Source: Candidatus Accumulibacter adjunctus (lineage in GTDB: Bacteria; Pseudomonadota; Gammaproteobacteria; Burkholderiales; Rhodocyclaceae). Taken from it: a DNA stretch of 38,158 nt. The DNA is taken from positions 14,840 through 52,997 of the forward strand of contig JFAX01000021.1 of the NCBI GenBank assembly GCA_000585015.1. Direction: 5' to 3'. Under the pieces are notes generated by a model. It was not told the origin of the DNA, made no database searches, and saw nothing but the letters and a program-made list of their open reading frames with translations. The position numbers and the translations under genes are program-made. Positions 32,921 through 38,158 of this stretch are shown here, one piece after another (positions within the stretch are counted from its first letter, which is position 1; every line of letters starts with the position of its first letter).

Positions 32921-34243
32921 TCAATGCGCGGCGTCTTCCCTTTGCTGCAGCCGCCGGCGCAGGCGGCGGATGCCGAGCAGGGCGCAGGCTGCGATCGGCG
33001 GAATCGAGGCCGCAGTTGCCAGTTCGGGCGAGAGCCACGGCAGCAGCTGCGCGCCACCCTTGGCGAGATAGTGCACCAGTTGCGAGGCATAGTAGGTGAT
33101 GGCGACCACCGACAGTCCCTCGACGGTCTCCTGCAACCGCAACTGCAGGTGGGCGCGCCGGTTCATTTGCGTCAACAGCTGCTGGTTCTGCCTTTCGACC
33201 TCGACGTCCACGCGCGTGCGCAAGAGCTGGCTGGTGCGCGCCAGTCGGTCCGACAGCTCGTCCTGGCGGCTGGCCATCGCCTTGCAGGTCTGCATGGCCG
33301 GCAGCAGCCGACGCTGCATGATCTCGTGAAAGCTTGGGCAGCCGCTGACGCGCGTTTCGCGCAGTTCGCTGATGCGCTGCATCACCAGCTCGTGATAGGC
33401 GCGGGCGGCACCAAAGCGGAAGGTGGTACGCGCCAGCGAATGCTCGACCTTTGCCGCCAGTCGCGTCAGCTCGCCGAGAACGCGGCTCTCGTCGCTCGGC
33501 GAGCTGGCCTCACCGATGTGGTCGACCATCGTCGCCAGTTCCTCTTCGGCGTCATGCATCCAGGCGCCGATCTCCCGCGCCACCGGCAGCGCCAGCAGTG
33601 CCAGCAGGCGATAGGTCTCGATCTCGAGCAGGCGCTGTACCGTGCGTCCCGCCTGCCGTGGGGTCAGCGCGCGGTCGAGGACGAGAAAGTTCGTCGCGTC
33701 CTGCTCGAGCATGAAATCGGTGAATACCCAGGCAGCCTGATCGGCAACCTGGGCTGCGATCATCTGCCGACCGGTCGGGGAAAGGTTGCTGGTGACCGAT
33801 TGCGGTGAGACGTCGTTCGCCGATCGCAGCTCGACGTGGGTGGCGACGACCAGTCGTCCGGGTATGCCTTGCAGGTACGCGCGCGGCAGCAGGTCGAGCG
33901 CGCGGCTGGCTGCCGCTGCTTCGCCGACGGCGGCCGGCGAGCAGAACACCGTATGGCAGGAAAACTCCGTGTGCCGCTCCCAGCGTACGATGAAGCCGGC
34001 ACCGGCGAAGAGGATCGAATCGTCCGAGCCGCTGAGCCGGTCCATGCCGGCTTGACGGGCGGCGGCGTCGAGGCGCTGACCTTCGCCGGCGAGCGAGGCG
34101 GCGTCGTGGGTGAACGCGAGGTGCGAGACGAGAACCGGCGCCACCAGGGGGGGCGCCGGGCGGGCATGGAACTCATCGTTGAGCAACTGGCGCAGCGGGT
34201 GCTGCGCGAGGCCGGCAAGTGGCTGCTCGGGCTGCGGGGCCAT
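32921..34243 (-). CDS. DUF3422 family membrane-anchored protein
   Basis: A 440-residue protein. The N-terminus HPLRQLLNDEFHARPAPPLVAPVLVSHLAF is the hallmark of DUF3422. The middle is largely helical and probably coiled-coil (DVEVERQNQQLLTQMNRRAHLQLRLQETVEGLSVVAITYYASQL), and two hydrophobic segments near the C-terminus are followed by an arginine-rich tail. Function is unknown; relatives resemble CorA-like or egg-lysin-like helical membrane proteins. It follows fba on the same strand after 53 nt containing a strong hairpin. ATG 34243 has a weak ribosome site. A shadow frame lies opposite. Confidence 0.88.
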   Translation of the reverse strand: MAPQPEQPLAGLAQHPLRQLLNDEFHARPAPPLVAPVLVSHLAFTHDAASLAGEGQRLDAAARQAGMDRLSGSDDSILFAGAGFIVRWERHTEFSCHTVFCSPAAVGEAAAASRALDLLPRAYLQGIPGRLVVATHVELRSANDVSPQSVTSNLSPTGRQMIAAQVADQAAWVFTDFMLEQDATNFLVLDRALTPRQAGRTVQRLLEIETYRLLALLALPVAREIGAWMHDAEEELATMVDHIGEASSPSDESRVLGELTRLAAKVEHSLARTTFRFGAARAYHELVMQRISELRETRVSGCPSFHEIMQRRLLPAMQTCKAMASRQDELSDRLARTSQLLRTRVDVEVERQNQQLLTQMNRRAHLQLRLQETVEGLSVVAITYYASQLVHYLAKGGAQLLPWLSPELATAASIPPIAACALLGIRRLRRRLQQREDAAH

Positions 34244-34253
34244 CGGTCAGGAA

Positions 34254-34285
34254 GCGGCTGCAACGCTCGCGAGCGCCGCAGCCGC
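34254..34285. terminator. Strong hairpin between fba and the DUF3422 gene
   Basis: GCGGCTGC (34254-34261) pairs with GCAGCCGC (34278-34285). Inside lies the palindrome CGCTCGCGAGCG (34264-34275), giving about 14 bp with one small internal mismatch. There is no U-tract on either strand, so it may act as an mRNA 3' stabiliser, a processing site or a weak terminator. Confidence 0.4.
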
Positions 34286-34296
34286 TGCGCGCTCGA

Positions 34297-35361
34297 TCAG
34301 ACGACGGTCTGCTTCAGCTCGCCGCTACGGTAGCGTTCAGCCATCCGGTCGAGCGGGATGACCTTGATCCGGCTCGCCTGGCCAGCCGTACCGAAGGCTT
34401 CGAAGCGGGCGCGACAGATCTTCTTGGCCGCCTCGCGTGCCGGCTTGAGGTAGTCGCGTGGATCGAACTTGGCTGGATTCTCGGCGAAGTAGCGGCGAAT
34501 CGCCCCGGTCATCGCCAGACGGATGTCGGTGTCGATGTTGACCTTGCGCACACCATGCTTGATGCCGGTGACGATCTCTTCCACCGGCACGCCGTAGGTT
34601 TCCTTCATGTCGCCGCCGAACTGGCGAATCTCCTCGAGCAGTTCCTGCGGTACCGACGACGAGCCATGCATCACCAGGTGGCAGTTCGGGATGCGCTGGT
34701 TGATCTCGCGAATGCGGTCGATCGCCAGGATGTCGCCGGTCGGCTTCTTGCTGAACTTGTAGGCGCCGTGCGAGGTGCCGATGGCGATCGCCAGTGCGTC
34801 GCACTGCGTCTGCCGGACGAAATCGGCTGCCTGCTCGACGTCGGTCAGCAGTTGCTCGCGGGTCATCGTGCCTTCGGCGCCGTGCCCGTCCTCCTTGTCG
34901 CCGCGCATCGTTTCGAGCGATCCGAGGACGCCCAGTTCGCCTTCGACCGAGACGCCGATGGCATGGGCGAATTCGACCACCTTGCTGGTGACCTCGACGT
35001 TGTACTCATAGGAGGCGACGCTCTTGCCGTCGGCCATCAGCGAGCCGTCCATCATCACCGACGAAAAGCCGGAGCGGATGGCCGACATGCAGACGGCGGG
35101 CGACTGGCCATGGTCCTGGTGCATGACGATCGGGATGTGCGGATAGGCTTCGAGTGCCGCGAGAATCTGGTGGCGAAGGAAGGGCTCGCCGGCGTACTTG
35201 CGGGCGCCGGCGGAGGCCTGCATGATCACCGGCGCGTCGACCTCGGCGGCGGCTTCCATGATCGCCCACACCTGTTCCATGTTGTTGACGTTGAAAGCGG
35301 GCAGACCATAGCCGTTCTCGGCGGCGTGGTCGAGCAATTGACGCATCGATACGATGGGCAT
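34297..35361 (-). CDS. fba: Class II fructose-bisphosphate aldolase
   Basis: Zinc-dependent aldolase of 354 residues that interconverts fructose 1,6-bisphosphate with glyceraldehyde 3-phosphate and dihydroxyacetone phosphate in glycolysis, gluconeogenesis and, where present, the Calvin cycle. Key motifs are [15 protein letters not shown] with His81, Asp83 and His84 (catalytic and metal region), [28 protein letters not shown] and VNIDTD. The length fits the Calvin-type class II subgroup. ATG 35361 is preferred because GGAG lies 9 nt upstream; the ATG at 35370 would touch that site. It is part of a tkt-gap-pyk-fba block. Confidence 0.96.
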   Translation of the reverse strand: MPIVSMRQLLDHAAENGYGLPAFNVNNMEQVWAIMEAAAEVDAPVIMQASAGARKYAGEPFLRHQILAALEAYPHIPIVMHQDHGQSPAVCMSAIRSGFSSVMMDGSLMADGKSVASYEYNVEVTSKVVEFAHAIGVSVEGELGVLGSLETMRGDKEDGHGAEGTMTREQLLTDVEQAADFVRQTQCDALAIAIGTSHGAYKFSKKPTGDILAIDRIREINQRIPNCHLVMHGSSSVPQELLEEIRQFGGDMKETYGVPVEEIVTGIKHGVRKVNIDTDIRLAMTGAIRRYFAENPAKFDPRDYLKPAREAAKKICRARFEAFGTAGQASRIKVIPLDRMAERYRSGELKQTVV

Positions 35362-35381
35362 GGTTGTCATCTCCAGTTGTT

Positions 35382-35425
35382 GCCCGCCGTGGCGGGCGGG
35401 GCAAGCCGCCTGTGCGGGGCTTGCC
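35382..35425. repeat. Two consecutive GC-rich inverted repeats between pyk and fba
   Basis: First, GCCCGCC (35382-35388) faces GGCGGGC (35391-35397). Second, GGCAAGCC (35400-35407) faces GGCTTGCC (35418-35425). Both lie in the 122-nt pyk-fba gap just upstream of the fba ribosome site and lack U-tracts. They could be transcript-processing or stability elements. Confidence 0.45.
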
Positions 35426-35483
35426 GGGAAGAATGGTCCGCGTGGAGCGAGCAGAGGATGCCGGAGGAAGTTCGCTGCTCCCC

Positions 35484-36923
35484 TCAGACCTGATAAGCCT
35501 GTCGATCGCCGACCCGGACGATCTTCAGCGTGTTGGTGCTGCCGCTGCTGCCCATCGGGTCGCCGGCAGTGAGGACGATGAAGTCGCCCTTGTCGACGAT
35601 GCCGGCGCTGGTCAGCAGTTCCTCGGCATCGTGCAGCAGCTCGTCGCGGGTGGTCGGTCGCTGCGTCATGAACAATGGATAGACCGCGCGGTACAGGCAC
35701 ATCCGCGTCAGCGCTTCGGGGCGCGGGGTCAGTGCGTAGACCGGAACGCCGCAGTTGAGGCGGCTCATCCAGAGCGCCGTCGCGCCGGATTCGGTGAGCG
35801 CGGCGATCGCCTTGACCTTGAGATGGTGCGCCGTCCAGATCGCGGCCAGCGAAATGGTCTGGTCGATGCGCGTGAAGACCTGATTGAGGAAGGCACTGTC
35901 GAGGGTGACCTCGGCCGATCGCTCGGCGGCCTGGCAGATCCTGGTCATCGCTTCGACGGTCTCGACCGGATACCTGCCGGAGGCCGTCTCGGCCGAGAGC
36001 ATCACGGCATCGGTACCATCGAGGACGGCGTTGGCGACATCGGAAACCTCGGCGCGCGTCGGTGTCGGCGCAAGGATCATCGACTCCATCATCTGCGTCG
36101 CGGTGATCGCCAGCTTGTTCTTCTCCCGCGCCATCTGGATCATGCGCTTCTGCAGTGCGGGTACCGCCGCATCACCCACCTCGACCGCCAGATCACCGCG
36201 CGCGACCATGATGCCGTCCGACGAGGCGATGATCTCCTCGAGCGCCGCCACCGCCTCGACCCGTTCGATCTTGGCGATGGTCGCCGCCTGGCCGCCGGCG
36301 GCGTGGATCAGCTGCTTCGCCATGTACATGTCGGCGGCACTCTTGGGAAACGACACGGCGACGAAATCTACACCGATGCTCGCCGCCGTACGGATGTCAT
36401 CCATGTCCTTGGCCGTCAGCGCCGGTGCCGACAGGCCGCCGCCCTGGCGGTTGATTCCCTTGTTGTTGGAGAGTTCGCCGCCGTGACGAACGGTGGTGAA
36501 GATCTCGCTGCCGACGACGCGTTCGACGTCGAGGACGATCCGGCCATCGTCGAGCAGCAGGACGCTGCCGGCGGAAACGTCGCGCGTCAGGTCCTTGTAG
36601 TCGAGCCCGACGCGCTCGCCGTCGCCGAGTTCACAGCGCGAGTCGAGGATGAAACGGGCGCCCTGTTCGAGCCAGACCTTGCCCTCGGCGAACTTGCCGA
36701 CCCGGATCTTCGGCCCCTGCAGGTCGGCGAGGATGCCGACCGGCCGTTGCACGCGGGCGGCCACTTCACGCACCATCTGGGCGCGCGCGATGTGGTCGTC
36801 GGCCGTGCCATGCGAAAAATTGAGGCGCACGACATCGACGCCGGCGCGAATCATCCGTTCGAGCACTTCGCTGCTCGACGACGCCGGACCCAGGGTGGCG
36901 ACGATCTTGGTATCTCGTGACAT
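35484..36923 (-). CDS. pyk: Pyruvate kinase
   Basis: A 479-residue glycolytic enzyme transferring phosphate from phosphoenolpyruvate to ADP. It shows the N-terminal [18 protein letters not shown], the [14 protein letters not shown] segment, the active-site signature [28 protein letters not shown], and the MMESM...[27 protein letters not shown] region. A C-terminal allosteric domain is present ([11 protein letters not shown]). ATG 36923 gives the standard start, with a weak AGAAGA ribosome site. It lies between gap and fba on the same strand with gaps of 72 and 122 nt. Confidence 0.96.
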   Translation of the reverse strand: MSRDTKIVATLGPASSSSEVLERMIRAGVDVVRLNFSHGTADDHIARAQMVREVAARVQRPVGILADLQGPKIRVGKFAEGKVWLEQGARFILDSRCELGDGERVGLDYKDLTRDVSAGSVLLLDDGRIVLDVERVVGSEIFTTVRHGGELSNNKGINRQGGGLSAPALTAKDMDDIRTAASIGVDFVAVSFPKSAADMYMAKQLIHAAGGQAATIAKIERVEAVAALEEIIASSDGIMVARGDLAVEVGDAAVPALQKRMIQMAREKNKLAITATQMMESMILAPTPTRAEVSDVANAVLDGTDAVMLSAETASGRYPVETVEAMTRICQAAERSAEVTLDSAFLNQVFTRIDQTISLAAIWTAHHLKVKAIAALTESGATALWMSRLNCGVPVYALTPRPEALTRMCLYRAVYPLFMTQRPTTRDELLHDAEELLTSAGIVDKGDFIVLTAGDPMGSSGSTNTLKIVRVGDRQAYQV

Positions 36924-36963
36924 TCTTCTTCTGTGGTTGGTTGTTGTCGGCTGCAGCCAGCGA

Positions 36964-36981
36964 GGGCGCCCGCAGGCGCCC
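36964..36981. repeat. Inverted repeat between gap and pyk
   Basis: GGGCGCC (36964-36970) and GGCGCCC (36975-36981) are perfectly complementary around CGCA, and the pairing can extend by a few bases on the minus strand. There is no U-tract. It could attenuate or process the gap-pyk transcript. Confidence 0.4.
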
Positions 36982-36995
36982 CCTCCCTCACTCGC

Positions 36996-38015
<1,020 letters not shown>

Positions 38016-38158
38016 TTACAGCAGTGATTTCACGATCCTGACCACATTGGCCACGGTGAAACCGAAAGAGTCAAACAACTGGTCGGCGGGTGCCGACTCT
38101 CCAAATCGATCGATGCCGAGCACGGCACCGTCGAGTCCAACGTACTTGTACCAGAAGC
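38016..38158 (-). CDS. tkt: Transketolase, C-terminal fragment (5' part outside window)
   Basis: The last 47 codons of an open frame that continues beyond the window edge: [20 protein letters not shown], then [19 protein letters not shown] and a terminal VRIVKSLL before TAA. The [10 protein letters not shown] motif with the FGFTVANV ending is characteristic of transketolase C-termini. The enzyme moves two-carbon units between sugar phosphates in the pentose phosphate and Calvin pathways. Only the end is visible, so nothing can be said of the active site. Confidence 0.93.
   Translation of the reverse strand, partial: FWYKYVGLDGAVLGIDRFGESAPADQLFDSFGFTVANVVRIVKSLL

Noticed and set aside
35364..36920. 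Plus-strand open frame of 518 codons
   Set aside because: Antisense to pyruvate kinase; low-complexity Asp/Arg/Leu composition typical of shadows.

Overview
The window looks like chromosome from a GC-rich betaproteobacterium. The surE-pcm-nlpD-rpoS block, the tkt-gap-pyk-fba block and the DUF4124, DUF2189 and DUF3422 families point to Rhodocyclales, possibly a Candidatus Accumulibacter-like organism. That placement is inferred from gene content and order; no marker gene here proves it.

Left part (1-14,566). The 5' part of a very large RTX, serralysin-like zinc protease reads leftward off the window. Its leader carries a clear class I cyclic-di-GMP riboswitch aptamer. Reading the other way is the stationary-phase and stress block surE-pcm-nlpD-rpoS, with every junction overlapping and a good sigma-70 promoter in front. 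Next come a leftward pair (glutaredoxin-like DUF4124 protein and oligopeptidase A), a 65-residue type IV pilin-like protein, a DUF2189 membrane protein, purC and a lipase-like lipoprotein. About 700 bp with no recognisable gene follows.

Centre (14,567-32,580). A rightward, almost gap-free operon encodes an aryl polyene (APE) pigment pathway in the canonical apeC to apeR order. It has an acyl-activating ligase (ApeH) and two carrier proteins (ApeE, ApeF). Ketosynthases ApeO and ApeR, with the chain-length-factor-like ApeC, would extend the chain. ApeQ would reduce it and ApeI and ApeP would dehydrate it. ApeK is a thioesterase, ApeD and the fused ApeJ would attach the polyene to a lipid, and ApeL, ApeM and ApeN would move it to the outer membrane. 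Non-core additions are a MIO-type aromatic amino acid ammonia-lyase (probable source of an aryl-acrylate starter), a secreted SUMF1-fold protein, a FabB-type third ketosynthase, a secreted 142-residue protein at the front, and two possible small proteins (57 and 58 residues). No methyltransferase gene is present.

Right part (32,581-38,158). This leftward block holds central carbon genes: the 3' end of transketolase, gap, pyk and class II fba, followed by a DUF3422 protein. Between DUF3422 and the APE operon lies what looks like a decayed copy of the 5' end of purC. The intact purC is about 20.5 kb away, on the other side of the APE operon. Since fba and purC are commonly neighbours in betaproteobacteria, this suggests the APE segment was inserted at purC. 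The most notable signals are the riboswitch-controlled protease, the purC scar flanking the APE island, and the unusual accessory genes inside the APE operon.
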